DNA of 55,435 nucleotides from an uncultured Acidobacteriota bacterium. Lineage in GTDB: Bacteria; Acidobacteriota; Vicinamibacteria; Vicinamibacterales; UBA2999. Both the position numbers and the translations under genes were made by a program. Below, piece after piece: positions 15,511-24,717 of the stretch; position 1 is the first letter of the stretch; the number at the start of each line of letters is the position of its first letter. Below the pieces are notes generated by a model, which saw only the letters and a list, made by a program, of their open reading frames with translations, was not told the origin of the DNA and made no database searches. The DNA lies in the NCBI GenBank assembly GCA_902826515.1, contig CADEFD010000011.1, forward strand, positions 1 to 55,435, given 5' to 3'.

Positions 15511-16677
15511 ATGCCGCGTCGCGCGATTCTCGTCGTGCTCGACAGCGTGGGCGCCGGCGAGCTGCCGGATGCCGCCGCTTACGGAGACACGGGCAGCGAC
15601 ACGCTCGGCAACATCGCCCGGCAGGTGCCGCTCACGATTCCGACGCTCGCGCGTCTCGGGCTCGGGGCCGCGGCGGTGATGCCCGGCGTGCCCGCGCCGG
15701 CCGCTCCAGGCGCCGCCTGGGGGCGCATGGCCGAGCGGTCGGCGGGCAAAGACTCCGTCACCGGCCACTGGGAACTCATGGGCGTCGTGCTCGACGAGCC
15801 GTTCCCGACCTTCCCGCACGGATTCCCCGCGGACCTCATCAGCGCCTTCGAGGCCCGCATCGGCCGCCAGGTGCTCGGCAACTGCGTGGCCTCGGGCACG
15901 GCGATCATCGACGCTCTCGGCGACGAGCACGTGGCGACGGGACGGCCGATCGTCTACACGTCGGCCGACAGCGTGTTCCAGATCGCGGCCCACGAAGCGA
16001 TCGTGCCAATCGCGCAGCTCTACGAGTGGTGTCACGTCGCGTACGAACTGGCCGTCGTCGGGCGGGGTCTCGGGCGCGTGATCGCGCGCCCATTCGTCGG
16101 CACGACCGGCGCCTGGACGCGCACGGCCAACCGCCACGACTACGCGATGCCGCCCACTGCCGAGACGCTGCTCGATCGCCTGACCGCGCGCGGCGTGCCC
16201 GTGACGGCGGTGGGGAAGGTGAGCGACCTCTTCGCCGGCCGCGGGGTGACCCGCGCCGTGCCGACGGCGAGCGACGATGAGGGCGTGGACGCGCTGCTCG
16301 ACTGCCTGCGCGGCGACACGCGGGGGTTCGTGTTCGTGAACCTCGTGGACTTCGACGCCAAGTACGGCCACCGCAACGACGTGGCCGGCTACGCCGCCAA
16401 CCTCGAGCGTTTCGACCGCCGGCTGCCGGAGATTCTCGCGGCGCTCGACCCCGGCGATCTGCTGCTCGTGACCGCCGATCACGGCAACGACCCGACGACG
16501 CCGAGCACCGATCACTCACGGGAATACGTGCCGTTGCTCGCCACGGCGCGCTGGATGACCGCGCCCGGGCCACTCGGCGTGCGCGCGTCGTTCGCCGATG
16601 TCGGGCAGACGCTCGCCGCCTGGTTCGGGGTGGGGCCGATCGCGCACGGCGTCAGTTTCCTCGGCGATCTGCGCTGA
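15511..16677 (+). CDS. deoB: Phosphopentomutase DeoB
   Basis: DeoB interconverts ribose-1-phosphate and ribose-5-phosphate (and the deoxy forms) in nucleoside breakdown. The 388-residue alkaline-phosphatase-superfamily enzyme begins 'ILVVLDSVGAGELPDAAAYG' with the metal-binding Asp. It has 'GKDSVTGHWELMG' holding the phosphorylated Thr, 'NLVDFDAKYGHRNDV' and 'TADHGNDPTTPSTDHSREYV' with the His/Asp Mn ligands. Length is standard. ATG 15511 lies 17 bases after hfq and begins exactly at the conserved core. No nucleoside phosphorylase or transporter is adjacent. Confidence 0.95.
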   Translation: MPRRAILVVLDSVGAGELPDAAAYGDTGSDTLGNIARQVPLTIPTLARLGLGAAAVMPGVPAPAAPGAAWGRMAERSAGKDSVTGHWELMGVVLDEPFPTFPHGFPADLISAFEARIGRQVLGNCVASGTAIIDALGDEHVATGRPIVYTSADSVFQIAAHEAIVPIAQLYEWCHVAYELAVVGRGLGRVIARPFVGTTGAWTRTANRHDYAMPPTAETLLDRLTARGVPVTAVGKVSDLFAGRGVTRAVPTASDDEGVDALLDCLRGDTRGFVFVNLVDFDAKYGHRNDVAGYAANLERFDRRLPEILAALDPGDLLLVTADHGNDPTTPSTDHSREYVPLLATARWMTAPGPLGVRASFADVGQTLAAWFGVGPIAHGVSFLGDLR

Positions 16678-16730
16678 GCCGCGCGGCCCTGTTACCATGA
16701 CGGGATGTCGCAGGCTGCAAAGGGCGTCGC

Positions 16731-17801
16731 ATGACCATCCGTGAACAGCTCGAAGCCCGGGAACTCGAGTCGCTGGCGCCGCAGGCCGCGCGCGCTGCGG
16801 CGACGAAGGGCCGGATGCGTCCGGAGCCCGAAGATCCGATTCGCCCCGCCTTTCAGCGCGACCGCGATCGCATCATCCACACCAAGGCCTTCCGCCGCCT
16901 GAAGCACAAGACGCAGGTCTTCTTCTCGCCGGCCGGCGATCATTACCGCACGCGGCTCACGCACACGCTCGAGGTGTCGCAGATCGCGCGCACGATCGCC
17001 AAGGTGCTGCGCCTGCACGAAGAACTCACCGAGGCGATCGCGCTCGGGCACGACCTCGGCCACACGCCGTTCGGCCATGCCGGAGAACGCGTGCTCAAGA
17101 CGCTCAGCCCGTCGGGCTTCAACCACTACGAGCAGAGCCTGCGCATCGTGGACGTGCTCGAGCACGATCGCCAGGGCCTGAACCTCACGTGGGAAGTGCG
17201 CGACGGCATCGCGCGGCACTCGAAGGGCAAACACGGCCTGCCGGTGGGGGCGCCGCCCGAACACCGCGCCTCGACGATGGAAGGGCAGGTGGCCCGCGTC
17301 GCCGACATCGTCGCCTACGTGAACCACGACGTGGACGACGCGATTCGCGCCGGCCTGCTCGACGAACGGGCGCTGCCGGCCACGGCCCGGACGGTGCTCG
17401 GCGGCTCGGCGTCGGAACGTATCGGACGGATGGTGTCGGACGTCGTGCGCGAGACGCTCGACGGCGGCACGGACGAGATCCGCATGAGCGGCGAGATGCT
17501 CGAGGCCACCCTGGCACTGCGCGATTTCCTCTTCACGGAAGTGTACGAAAATGCCGCCGCCATGGCCGAGTTCGCCAAGGCGGAGGGCATCCTGGGCGGA
17601 CTCTGGGAACGGGTGCAGAAGCAGCCCGAGGCGTTCCTCGACACCCGCACCATCGAGGCGGAAGGCCTCGACGTGGCCACGCAGGACTTCATCGCCGGGA
17701 TGACCGACCGCTACGCGGTGGGGCTCTTCGAGCAGCTCGTCATTCCGAAGCCGTGGGTGGGGCCCTGGCCCGTGTCGGAGCGCTCGCCGGCCGGCCGGTG
17801 A
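16731..17801 (+). CDS. dgt: Deoxyguanosinetriphosphate triphosphohydrolase-like HD protein
   Basis: A 356-residue HD-domain dNTPase that hydrolyses dNTP to deoxynucleoside and triphosphate. The metal-binding histidines and aspartates are in 'HYRTRLTHTLEVSQIAR', 'AIALGHDLGHTPFGHAGE' and 'VADIVAYVNHDVDDA'. 'KAFRRLKHKTQVF' is the usual upstream block. It belongs to the shorter, Dgt-like class (about 350-380 residues) rather than the 500-residue E. coli Dgt. The ATG has AAGGG six bases upstream. It follows deoB by 53 bases, so both sit in nucleotide metabolism. Confidence 0.93.
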   Translation: MTIREQLEARELESLAPQAARAAATKGRMRPEPEDPIRPAFQRDRDRIIHTKAFRRLKHKTQVFFSPAGDHYRTRLTHTLEVSQIARTIAKVLRLHEELTEAIALGHDLGHTPFGHAGERVLKTLSPSGFNHYEQSLRIVDVLEHDRQGLNLTWEVRDGIARHSKGKHGLPVGAPPEHRASTMEGQVARVADIVAYVNHDVDDAIRAGLLDERALPATARTVLGGSASERIGRMVSDVVRETLDGGTDEIRMSGEMLEATLALRDFLFTEVYENAAAMAEFAKAEGILGGLWERVQKQPEAFLDTRTIEAEGLDVATQDFIAGMTDRYAVGLFEQLVIPKPWVGPWPVSERSPAGR

Positions 17802-17874
17802 GCCGGCGTCCGGTGCCACCGGGCTCACGTGTCCCGCCCCGGTCCCGGCGGCGGGGAGCTGGGAAACCGCGTGA

Positions 17875-17880
17875 TATACT
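17875..17880 (+). promoter_or_regulatory. Predicted extended -10 upstream of yceD
   Basis: TATACT preceded by TGA (extended -10 form TGnTATACT), 48 bases before the yceD start. No convincing -35 is visible, which fits an extended -10 promoter. It would drive the yceD-rpmF-plsX-fab operon. Confidence 0.5.
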
Positions 17881-17928
17881 GGCTGGTCGGCTCGTCTGCT
17901 GGAACGCGGTTCCGGGCCTGAACACATC

Positions 17929-18456
17929 ATGTTGCTCGACCTGACCACCATCCGCCAGCCCGAGACGCCCGTGGACCGCACCATGGCGCCCGAGACGTTC
18001 GCCCCCGACGACGAGTTCCGCATCGTCGCGCCGGCGCATCTCGTGGGCACGCTCCACAAGGACGAGGCGCGCTACCGGCTCGAGGGGCGGGTGACCACGG
18101 AGGTCGAACTCGCCTGCAGCCGGTGCGCCGAGCCGTACCGCATGCCCGTGGCCGGCACCTTCGAGCTGCGCTTCCTGCCGCAGGCGCTCGCCGGCAACAA
18201 GGACGAAGACCCCGAGAGCGATCCGACGACGTCGTTCTATGCCGACGACGCCATCGACCTCGCACAGGTGGTGCGCGAGCAGTGCTACCTCGCGATTCCC
18301 ATGAAGCCGCTCTGCACTCCCGACTGTCAGGGGCTCTGCTCCACGTGCGGGATCAACCTCAACACCGAGCGCTGCCAGTGCGCGCCGACGTGGACGGACC
18401 CACGTCTGGCCGTGCTGCAGACGCTCGCCTCTGCCCGGACGAACGACGATGCCTAA
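17929..18456 (+). CDS. yceD: DUF177/YceD family 23S rRNA accumulation protein
   Basis: A 175-residue DUF177 protein; family members are needed for normal 23S rRNA levels and nearly always precede rpmF. The DUF177 region has 'VELACSRCAEPYRMPV', and 'YADDAIDLAQVVREQCYLAIP' followed by the cysteine cluster 'CTPDCQGLCSTCGINLN...CQC', likely a zinc site. The ATG at 17929 has no strong Shine-Dalgarno, but the protein begins as homologues do (DLTTIRQPETPVDRT). It overlaps rpmF by eight bases. Confidence 0.9.
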   Translation: MLLDLTTIRQPETPVDRTMAPETFAPDDEFRIVAPAHLVGTLHKDEARYRLEGRVTTEVELACSRCAEPYRMPVAGTFELRFLPQALAGNKDEDPESDPTTSFYADDAIDLAQVVREQCYLAIPMKPLCTPDCQGLCSTCGINLNTERCQCAPTWTDPRLAVLQTLASARTNDDA

Positions 18457-18631
18457 TCCCAAACGCCGACACTCCAAGACCCGCGGCCGCAAGCGCCGCA
18501 CCCACGACGCGCTGCCGCAGACCACGGCGGGCGCCTGCCCGCAGTGCGGAGAACCGAAGGCGCCGCACCGCGTGTGCGCGTACTGCGGTTTCTACAACGA
18601 GCGGCAGGTCCGCGCCGTCGACGAGGAGTAG
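18449..18631 (+). CDS. rpmF: 50S ribosomal protein L32
   Basis: A 60-residue ribosomal protein with the L32 start 'MPNPKRRHSKTRGRKRRTHD' and a zinc ribbon, CPQCGEPK...CAYCGFYNERQV (four cysteines, C+ form). The C+ form suggests zinc binding rather than the zinc-independent paralogue made under zinc starvation. It overlaps yceD and lies 42 bases before plsX, the usual rpmF-plsX arrangement that ties ribosome supply to lipid synthesis. Confidence 0.97.
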   Translation: MPNPKRRHSKTRGRKRRTHDALPQTTAGACPQCGEPKAPHRVCAYCGFYNERQVRAVDEE

Positions 18632-18673
18632 AGCGCTGAGCGCGCGCCTCGCCGGCCCTGAACGGGGCTGGCG

Positions 18674-19705
18674 GTGAGGCTGTCGTCGGGCCGGTCCGCG
18701 CGGATCGCCGTCGATGCGATGGGGGGCGATGTTGCGCCCTCGCGTATCGTCGACGGCGCGCTCGCCGCGGCCCGGTTCTCCGGCGTCGCCGTGACGCTGG
18801 TGGGCCGAGCCGACGCCATCGCGGCGGAACTCGCGCGGCACGAGGATCGGGCGGCGCTCGACGTCACCGTCGTCGATGCCCCGGACGTCATCGGCATGGA
18901 CGAGTCGCCGGCGGCGGCGCTCCGGCGCAAGCCGGGGGCGTCGATCCGCGTGGCGGCCGAACTCGTGCACCGGGGCGAGGCCTCGGCGCTCGTGAGCGCC
19001 GGACACACCGGCGCCTCGGTGGTCGCGGCGCATGCCGTCTTCGGCATGTTGCCCGGCGTGGACCGTCCGGCGCTCGCGCCGGCCATCCCCACCCGCACCG
19101 GCATGGCCGTGCTGCTCGATGCCGGCGCCACCGTGGAATGCCGGCCGCCCTACCTCCTGCAGTTCGGGGTGCTCGGCGCCGTCTACGCCGAGGCGCTGCT
19201 CGGCGTGGCGCGGCCGCGCGTCGGCCTGCTCTCGATTGGCGAGGAAGAGGGCAAGGGCAACGAGCTCACGCGCGACGCCTACAAGCTGCTCAAGGCGGCG
19301 CCCATCAACTTTGCCGGCAACATCGAGGCGCGCGACATCTTCTCGGGCGCGGCCGACGTCATCGTCTGCGACGGCTTCACCGGCAACGTCGCGCTGAAGC
19401 TCAGCGAGGGGCTCGTCGAAACGGTGGAGGAACTGCTCGGCGCCGAGCTCTCCAGCACCTTCTCGAGCCAGGTGGGTTACCTGCTGTCGCGCCGGGCGTT
19501 CCGCCGCTTCCGCAAGCGGCTCGACTATTCGGAATACGGCGGCGCGCCGCTGCTCGGGGTCTCGGGGCTGGTCTTCGTGTGCCACGGCCGCAGCTCGGTG
19601 AAGGCCATTCGCAATGCCGTCGTGGCGGCGGCGCGGTTTGCCGCCGACGACATCCTCGGGCGCATGGCCGAGCGCGTGACCACGCAACTGATGGGGGATC
19701 GATGA
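18674..19705 (+). CDS. plsX: Phosphate acyltransferase PlsX
   Basis: PlsX makes acyl-phosphate from acyl-ACP, the acyl donor for glycerol-3-phosphate acylation by PlsY. The 343-residue product has 'RIAVDAMGGDVAPSRIVDGA', 'ALVSAGHTGASVVAAH', 'LLSIGEEEGKGNELT', 'NIEARDIFSGAADVIVCDGF' and 'TGNVALKLSEGLVE', all conserved. GTG 18674 is followed at once by the core; plsX stops in an ATGA overlap with fabD. The usual fabH between plsX and fabD is missing here. Confidence 0.95.
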   Translation: MRLSSGRSARIAVDAMGGDVAPSRIVDGALAAARFSGVAVTLVGRADAIAAELARHEDRAALDVTVVDAPDVIGMDESPAAALRRKPGASIRVAAELVHRGEASALVSAGHTGASVVAAHAVFGMLPGVDRPALAPAIPTRTGMAVLLDAGATVECRPPYLLQFGVLGAVYAEALLGVARPRVGLLSIGEEEGKGNELTRDAYKLLKAAPINFAGNIEARDIFSGAADVIVCDGFTGNVALKLSEGLVETVEELLGAELSSTFSSQVGYLLSRRAFRRFRKRLDYSEYGGAPLLGVSGLVFVCHGRSSVKAIRNAVVAAARFAADDILGRMAERVTTQLMGDR

Positions 19706-20655
19706 TCGCGTTCGTGTTTCCCGGCCAGGGCTCGCAGACCGTCGGCATGGGCCGGGCCCTCGCCGAGGCCTTCCCGATCTGCCGCGAGACGTTCGAGGAG
19801 GCGGATGCCGCCCTCGGCTTCGCGCTCGGCGCGACCATCTTCGAGGGGCCGGCCGACCGGCTCACGCTCACCGAGATCACGCAGCCGGCCATCCTCACGG
19901 TGAGCGTGGCGGCGTGGCGCCTGCTCGAGTCGCGCGGCTGCCGCCCGGCGATCGTGGCCGGCCACAGCCTGGGCGAATACTCCGCGCATGTCGCCGCCGG
20001 CACGTTCAGCTTCGCCGATGCCGTGCGCACGGTGCATCATCGCGGCCGCTACATGCAGGAAGCCGTGCCGGTGGGCACCGGCGCCATGGCCGCCATCCTC
20101 GGCGCCGACGAGGCGCTCGTCGCACAGGCCTGCGCCGAGGCCGCTGGCGGCGAGGTCGTGAGCCCCGCGAACCTCAATTCCCCGGGCCAGATCGTGATCG
20201 CCGGCGCGACGGCGGCCGTGGCTCGCGCCGGTGATCGCGCGAAGGCGCTCGGCGCGAAGCGGGTGATTCCGCTGACCGTGAGCGCGCCCTTTCACTGCGC
20301 GCTGATGAAGCCGGCCGAATTGCGGCTCGCGCCCGAGCTGCGCGCGCTCACGACGCGCGATCCGCGGGTTCCGGTCGTGGCCAACGTCGATGCCGAGCCG
20401 CGGTATGAGGCGGCGGCGTCGATCGAGGCGCTCATCCGTCAGGTGTCGGCGCCCGTGCGCTGGGAAGACTCGGTGCGGCGCCTTGCATCGGACGGTGTCA
20501 CGGCATATGTTGAGGTGGGCCCTGGCACGGTGCTGAGCGGGCTCATCCGGAAGGTCGCGCGCGAGGCGACCGTTCTCAATCTCGAGGCGCCGGACCAGCT
20601 GGCGGCCATCGAGGCCCTGATGGCGGGCGAGCCCCGCGCGAGCGAACATTCATGA
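19702..20655 (+). CDS. fabD: Malonyl CoA-ACP transacylase FabD
   Basis: FabD loads malonyl groups onto ACP for fatty acid elongation. The 317-residue product opens 'IAFVFPGQGSQTVGMGRAL' and has the nucleophile in GHSLGEYSA (Ser ~89). 'QEAVPVGTGAMAAIL', 'NLNSPGQIVIAG', 'PLTVSAPFHCALMKPA' with the catalytic His, and the end 'EVGPGTVLSGLIRKV' follow. The ATG overlaps the plsX stop and its own stop overlaps the fabG ATG (ATGA in both cases). Confidence 0.96.
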   Translation: MIAFVFPGQGSQTVGMGRALAEAFPICRETFEEADAALGFALGATIFEGPADRLTLTEITQPAILTVSVAAWRLLESRGCRPAIVAGHSLGEYSAHVAAGTFSFADAVRTVHHRGRYMQEAVPVGTGAMAAILGADEALVAQACAEAAGGEVVSPANLNSPGQIVIAGATAAVARAGDRAKALGAKRVIPLTVSAPFHCALMKPAELRLAPELRALTTRDPRVPVVANVDAEPRYEAAASIEALIRQVSAPVRWEDSVRRLASDGVTAYVEVGPGTVLSGLIRKVAREATVLNLEAPDQLAAIEALMAGEPRASEHS

Positions 20656-21392
20656 CACGCTTCGAGGGGAAGGTGGCGCTCGTCACCGGTGCGTCGCGCG
20701 GCATCGGCCGGGCGATCGCGGCCATGCTGGCGGCGCAGGGCGCCACGGTCGTGGCGGCGGCGCGCGGTGACAACGCCGCGGCGACGGTCGAGGCGATCCG
20801 TGCCGCCGGCGGCCGCGCCGAGGCGCTGTCGCTCGACGTCACCGATGCCGAGGCGGCGGTGGCGGCCGTGCAGGGCGTCGTCGCCACGCATGGCCGGCTC
20901 GACATCCTCGTGAGCAATGCCGGCATCACCCGCGATCAACTGATGCTGCGGATGAAACGCGCCGACTGGGACGAGGTCATCGCCACCAACCTCACGGCGG
21001 CGTTCGTGCTGTGCCAGGCCGCGCTCAAGCCGATGCTCAAGCAGCGCGGCGGGCGCATCGTGGCCATCAGTTCGGTCGTCGGACAGATGGGAAACGCGGG
21101 GCAGGCCAATTACGCGGCGTCGAAGGCCGGCCTCATCGGCTTCTGCAAGTCGCTCGCTCGCGAAGTCGGATCGCGCAGCGTCACCGTCAACGTGGTGGCG
21201 CCCGGCTTCGTCGAGACCGACATGACGAAGGCCGTGAACGAAGAGACGCAGAAGCAATGGGCGGCGCAGATCCCGCTGGGACGGCTCGGCTCGCCCGACG
21301 ACATCGCGGCGGCAGTCTGTTTCCTGGCGTCGGACGAGGCGTCGTATATTACTGGGCAGGTTCTCGCAGTCAACGGCGGGATGTACACGTAG
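20652..21392 (+). CDS. fabG: 3-oxoacyl-ACP reductase FabG
   Basis: An NADPH-dependent short-chain dehydrogenase that reduces 3-oxoacyl-ACP. The 246-residue product has the cofactor motif TGASRGIG near the N-terminus, 'LVSNAGITRDQLMLRM', the catalytic Ser in 'ISSVVGQMGNAGQ', YAASK with the Tyr and Lys, and 'APGFVETDMTKA'. It ends 'SYITGQVLAVNGGMYT', the normal FabG C-terminus. It is coupled to fabD (ATGA) and lies nine bases before acpP. Confidence 0.96.
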   Translation: MTRFEGKVALVTGASRGIGRAIAAMLAAQGATVVAAARGDNAAATVEAIRAAGGRAEALSLDVTDAEAAVAAVQGVVATHGRLDILVSNAGITRDQLMLRMKRADWDEVIATNLTAAFVLCQAALKPMLKQRGGRIVAISSVVGQMGNAGQANYAASKAGLIGFCKSLAREVGSRSVTVNVVAPGFVETDMTKAVNEETQKQWAAQIPLGRLGSPDDIAAAVCFLASDEASYITGQVLAVNGGMYT

Positions 21393-21401
21393 GAGGGCCA
21401 G

Positions 21402-21644
21402 ATGGCCGTAGCGGACAAGGTGAAGAGCATCATCGTCGAGCAGCTCGGGGTGGACGAAGAGGAAGTGACGTCGGACGCCTCGTTCGTCGAGGACCTCGGC
21501 GCGGATTCGCTCGACACCGTCGAACTCGTCATGGCGTTCGAAGAAGAGTTCGAGATCGAGATTCCCGACGAAGACGCCGAGAAGATCACGCGCGTCAAGG
21601 ACGCCGTCGAGTACATCGAGAAGAACGCCAAGGGCAAGAAGTAG
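21402..21644 (+). CDS. acpP: Acyl carrier protein
   Basis: An acidic 80-residue carrier protein. The 4'-phosphopantetheine attachment serine is Ser ~36 in [10 protein letters not shown]. The four-helix pattern and the sequence '[17 protein letters not shown]' are typical of AcpP. A good Shine-Dalgarno (AGGAGGG) precedes the ATG by five bases, consistent with ACP being one of the most abundant proteins, and contrasts with the weak or overlapping starts of its neighbours. Confidence 0.97.
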   Translation: MAVADKVKSIIVEQLGVDEEEVTSDASFVEDLGADSLDTVELVMAFEEEFEIEIPDEDAEKITRVKDAVEYIEKNAKGKK

Positions 21645-21659
21645 GGGCGAGGGGGCACT

Positions 21660-22901
21660 TTGAACAGGCGAGTCGTCGTCACCGGCATCGGGCTGGTGAC
21701 GTCCCTGGGGATCGGCACTGACGCCACGTGGACCGCGCTGCTCGCGGGCACGTCGGGCGCCGGGCCGATCACGCACTTCGACACCGAGGGCTTCGCGACG
21801 CGGTTTGCGTGCGAGGTGAAGGGGTTCGATCCGCTGGCGTTCGTGGAGAAGAAGGACGTCAAGAAGATGGACGTCTTCATCCAGTACGCCATCGCGGCGT
21901 CGCACTTCGCGGTGGCGGATTCCGGGCTGGCGATCACGCCGGCCCTCGCGCCCGAGGTGGGCGTCTGCATCGGCTCCGGGATCGGCGGCTTCCGCACGAT
22001 CGAAGACGAGCACAGCGCGCTCATCAAGGGCGGGCCCCGGAAGATCTCGCCGTTCTTCATTCCCGCCTCCATCATCAACCTGGCCTCGGGTCAGGTCTCG
22101 ATCCGGTTCGGGGCCAAGGGCCCGAACCTGGCCACCTGCACGGCCTGTTCGGCGTCGGCGCACGCCGTCGGCGACTCCTACGAGATCATCAAGCGCGGCG
22201 ACGCCGACGCGATGATCACGGGCGGGTCGGAGGCGGCCATCACGCCGATGAGCGTCGGCGGCTTCGGCGCCCTGCGCGCGCTCTCGACGCGCAACGACGC
22301 GCCGACGAGAGCCAGCCGCCCGTTCGACAAGGACCGCGACGGCTTCATCATCGGCGAAGGCGCCGGGGTGCTGGTGCTCGAGGAACTCGAGCACGCGAAG
22401 GCCCGCGGCGCCCGCATCTATGCCGAAATCGTCGGCTACGGCATGGCGGGCGACGCCCACCACATCACGGCGCCCTCGGAAGACGGCGACGGCGCCTTTC
22501 GCGTCATGACGCGGGCGCTGCGCAAAGCCGGCCTGCAGCCGTCCGACATCGACTACGTGAACGCCCACGGCACATCCACGCCGTTCAACGACAAGATCGA
22601 GACGCTGGCGATCAAGCGCTGCTTCGGCGACCATGCCGCGAAGCTCGCCATCTCGTCCACCAAGTCGATGACCGGGCACCTGCTCGGCGCGGCCGGCGGC
22701 GTCGAGGCCGGGATCTCGGCGCTGGCGGTGCATCACCAGGTGGCGCCGCCGACGATCAACCTCGACGAGGCCGACCCCGAGTGCGACCTCGACTACGTGC
22801 CGCACACGAAGCGGGCGATGCCGATCCGGCACGTGCTCTCGAACTCGTTCGGGTTCGGCGGCACCAACGCCGCGCTGATTCTCAGCCGTTACGAGGGATG
22901 A
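21660..22901 (+). CDS. fabF: 3-oxoacyl-ACP synthase II FabF
   Basis: FabF condenses malonyl-ACP with acyl-ACP. The 413-residue thiolase-fold enzyme has '[15 protein letters not shown]' at the start, the catalytic Cys (~163) in '[11 protein letters not shown]', the first His in '[13 protein letters not shown]', the Lys/His block '[15 protein letters not shown]', and the end '[15 protein letters not shown]'. The start is a TTG at 21660, supported by GAGGGGG just upstream and by the conserved N-terminus. It completes the plsX-fabDG-acpP-fabF set. Confidence 0.95.
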   Translation: MNRRVVVTGIGLVTSLGIGTDATWTALLAGTSGAGPITHFDTEGFATRFACEVKGFDPLAFVEKKDVKKMDVFIQYAIAASHFAVADSGLAITPALAPEVGVCIGSGIGGFRTIEDEHSALIKGGPRKISPFFIPASIINLASGQVSIRFGAKGPNLATCTACSASAHAVGDSYEIIKRGDADAMITGGSEAAITPMSVGGFGALRALSTRNDAPTRASRPFDKDRDGFIIGEGAGVLVLEELEHAKARGARIYAEIVGYGMAGDAHHITAPSEDGDGAFRVMTRALRKAGLQPSDIDYVNAHGTSTPFNDKIETLAIKRCFGDHAAKLAISSTKSMTGHLLGAAGGVEAGISALAVHHQVAPPTINLDEADPECDLDYVPHTKRAMPIRHVLSNSFGFGGTNAALILSRYEG

Positions 22902-22941
22902 GCCGGCCGGCGCGGGCGACGCGCCGCGGCCACCACACGCC

Positions 22942-23703
22942 ATGAAGATTGCTGTCTGTATCAAGCAGGTGCCGACGCGGGAATGGCAGCCCCGTCTCAC
23001 CGACGACAAACGCTGGGTGCGCGATGCCGACATCTCGTACGAGATGAACGAGCCCGACGCCTACGCCCTCGAAGAAGCGCTGCGCCTCAAGGAAAAACAC
23101 GGCGGGGAAGTCGTGGTGGTCTCGGCCGGCCCGGCGCGTGCGCAGCAGGTCATCCGCGAGGCGCTCGCCCGCGGCGCCGACCGCGCCATCCACGTGCAGG
23201 ACGACGCGCTCGGCACGGCCGATGCCTGGGCCGGCGCGGTGGCGGTGGCCGAGGCGGTGAAGGCCGATGGCTTCGACATCGTGCTGACCGGCCTGCAGTC
23301 GGACGATCAGGGGCACGGCCAGTTCGGCCCGGTGCTGGCCGAGCGGCTCGGCATGCCGCACTCGACCATCATCATGGAAGTGCAGATTGCCGACGGCGTG
23401 CTGCGCGCCAAGCGCGAGCTCGAAGGCGGCTGGTTCCAGTACGTCTCGATGCCGCTGCCGGCGCTGCTGACGATTCAGAGCGGCATCAACCAGCTGCGCT
23501 ACGCCACTCTCAAGGGCATCATGGCGGCCAAGAAGAAGGAGGTCCGCGTCGTCGCGCCCTCCACGCCCGCGGCCTCGCGCATCAAGGTGCTGGGGCTCGC
23601 CGCGCCGCAGAAGTCGAAGCAGACCGTGATGATTGCCGGGTCGCCGCAGGACGCCGCGCGCGAACTGGTGCGTCGCCTGCGCGAAGAGGCGCGCGCCCTA
23701 TGA
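22942..23703 (+). CDS. etfB: Electron transfer flavoprotein beta subunit
   Basis: EtfB pairs with EtfA to carry electrons from acyl-CoA dehydrogenases to ETF:quinone oxidoreductase. The 253-residue product starts 'MKIAVCIKQVPTREWQPR' and has 'YEMNEPDAYALEEALRLKE', 'VLTGLQSDDQGHGQFGPVLA' (the AMP/FAD-binding region) and 'MAAKKKEV', the end of the recognition loop that contacts partner dehydrogenases. Its stop overlaps the etfA ATG (ATGA). No acyl-CoA dehydrogenase is in the window. Confidence 0.95.
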   Translation: MKIAVCIKQVPTREWQPRLTDDKRWVRDADISYEMNEPDAYALEEALRLKEKHGGEVVVVSAGPARAQQVIREALARGADRAIHVQDDALGTADAWAGAVAVAEAVKADGFDIVLTGLQSDDQGHGQFGPVLAERLGMPHSTIIMEVQIADGVLRAKRELEGGWFQYVSMPLPALLTIQSGINQLRYATLKGIMAAKKKEVRVVAPSTPAASRIKVLGLAAPQKSKQTVMIAGSPQDAARELVRRLREEARAL

Positions 23704-24668
23704 TTCTCGTCATCAGCGAACAGAAGGACGGCAAGCTCAATCGCGCGAGCTGGGAGGCGATTGCCGCCGCCCAGACGCTCGCCGCCGGCGCCTCGCCCAT
23801 CACCGTCGCGGTGTTCGGCGCCGAGGTGGACGCCGCCGCGCAGGAACTCGCGGCCGCCGACGTGGCCGCGGTGTGGGCGGTGACCCATCCCGCGCTCGGC
23901 ACCTACACGCCCGATGCCTTCGTGGCCGCCGCGGCCGAGGTGGTGCAGGCGCTCTCGCCGACGCACGTGTGCCTGCCGCATACCTATCAGACGCGCGACT
24001 TCGCGCCGGTGCTGGCGGCGCGCCTCGACCGCACGCTCGTCACCGACGTCACGGGCGTGAGCCATCGCGACGGCTCGGCCGTCTTCACGCGGCCGATGTT
24101 CCAGGGCAAGCTCGTGGCCGAGGTGGCCGCGGACGGTCCGGCGCCGCACCTCATCTCGTGGCAGATCGGCAGCTTCCGGGCCGATGCGGCCGCGCGCGGC
24201 GCCGGTGCGCCGGTGACCCGCCGCACGGCCGCCCTCGACGGCGCGCCGCTGCGTCAGACGGCGGAGGCGCCGTTCCAGGAATCGAAGGCCGCGGTGGACC
24301 TGTCGCAGGCCGAACGGATCGTCGCCGTGGGCCGCGGCATCAAGGCGCAGGAACACGTGGCGCTTGCCGAGCAGCTCGCCAAAGCGTTCGGCGCCGAACT
24401 GGCCGCGTCGCGTCCGATCTGCGACAACGGCTGGCTGCCGATGGAGCGCCAGATCGGCAGTTCCGGTCAGACGGTGGCGCCGAAGTTGTACGTGGCGATT
24501 GGCATCTCGGGCGCCATCCAGCACCTCGTCGGCATGAAGGGGTCGCGCACCATCGTCGCCATCAACAAGGACGCGGAAGCGCCGATCTTCGAAGTGGCCG
24601 ACTACGGCATCAAGGGCGACCTGTTCGAGCTGGCGCCGGCCCTCATCGCGGAGCTCGGACAGCCCTGA
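23700..24668 (+). CDS. etfA: Electron transfer flavoprotein alpha subunit
   Basis: A 322-residue FAD-binding ETF subunit. The N-terminal domain starts '[20 protein letters not shown]', and the C-terminal FAD domain has '[20 protein letters not shown]', '[20 protein letters not shown]', '[20 protein letters not shown]', '[20 protein letters not shown]' and '[15 protein letters not shown]', all EtfA signatures. ATG 23700 overlaps the etfB stop by four bases. Together with the next gene it forms a complete electron route from beta-oxidation to the quinone pool. Confidence 0.95.
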   Translation: MILVISEQKDGKLNRASWEAIAAAQTLAAGASPITVAVFGAEVDAAAQELAAADVAAVWAVTHPALGTYTPDAFVAAAAEVVQALSPTHVCLPHTYQTRDFAPVLAARLDRTLVTDVTGVSHRDGSAVFTRPMFQGKLVAEVAADGPAPHLISWQIGSFRADAAARGAGAPVTRRTAALDGAPLRQTAEAPFQESKAAVDLSQAERIVAVGRGIKAQEHVALAEQLAKAFGAELAASRPICDNGWLPMERQIGSSGQTVAPKLYVAIGISGAIQHLVGMKGSRTIVAINKDAEAPIFEVADYGIKGDLFELAPALIAELGQP

Positions 24669-24717
24669 CGCCGGCCGCCGCGGCAACGCGGCGGGGTGGC
24701 GCGGAGACGGCGGCGAC

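Noticed and set aside
20439..23033. An 864-codon minus-strand reading frame across fabD-fabG-acpP-fabF
   Set aside because: It spans several real genes on the other strand, has no recognisable motif, and mirrors their codon structure.
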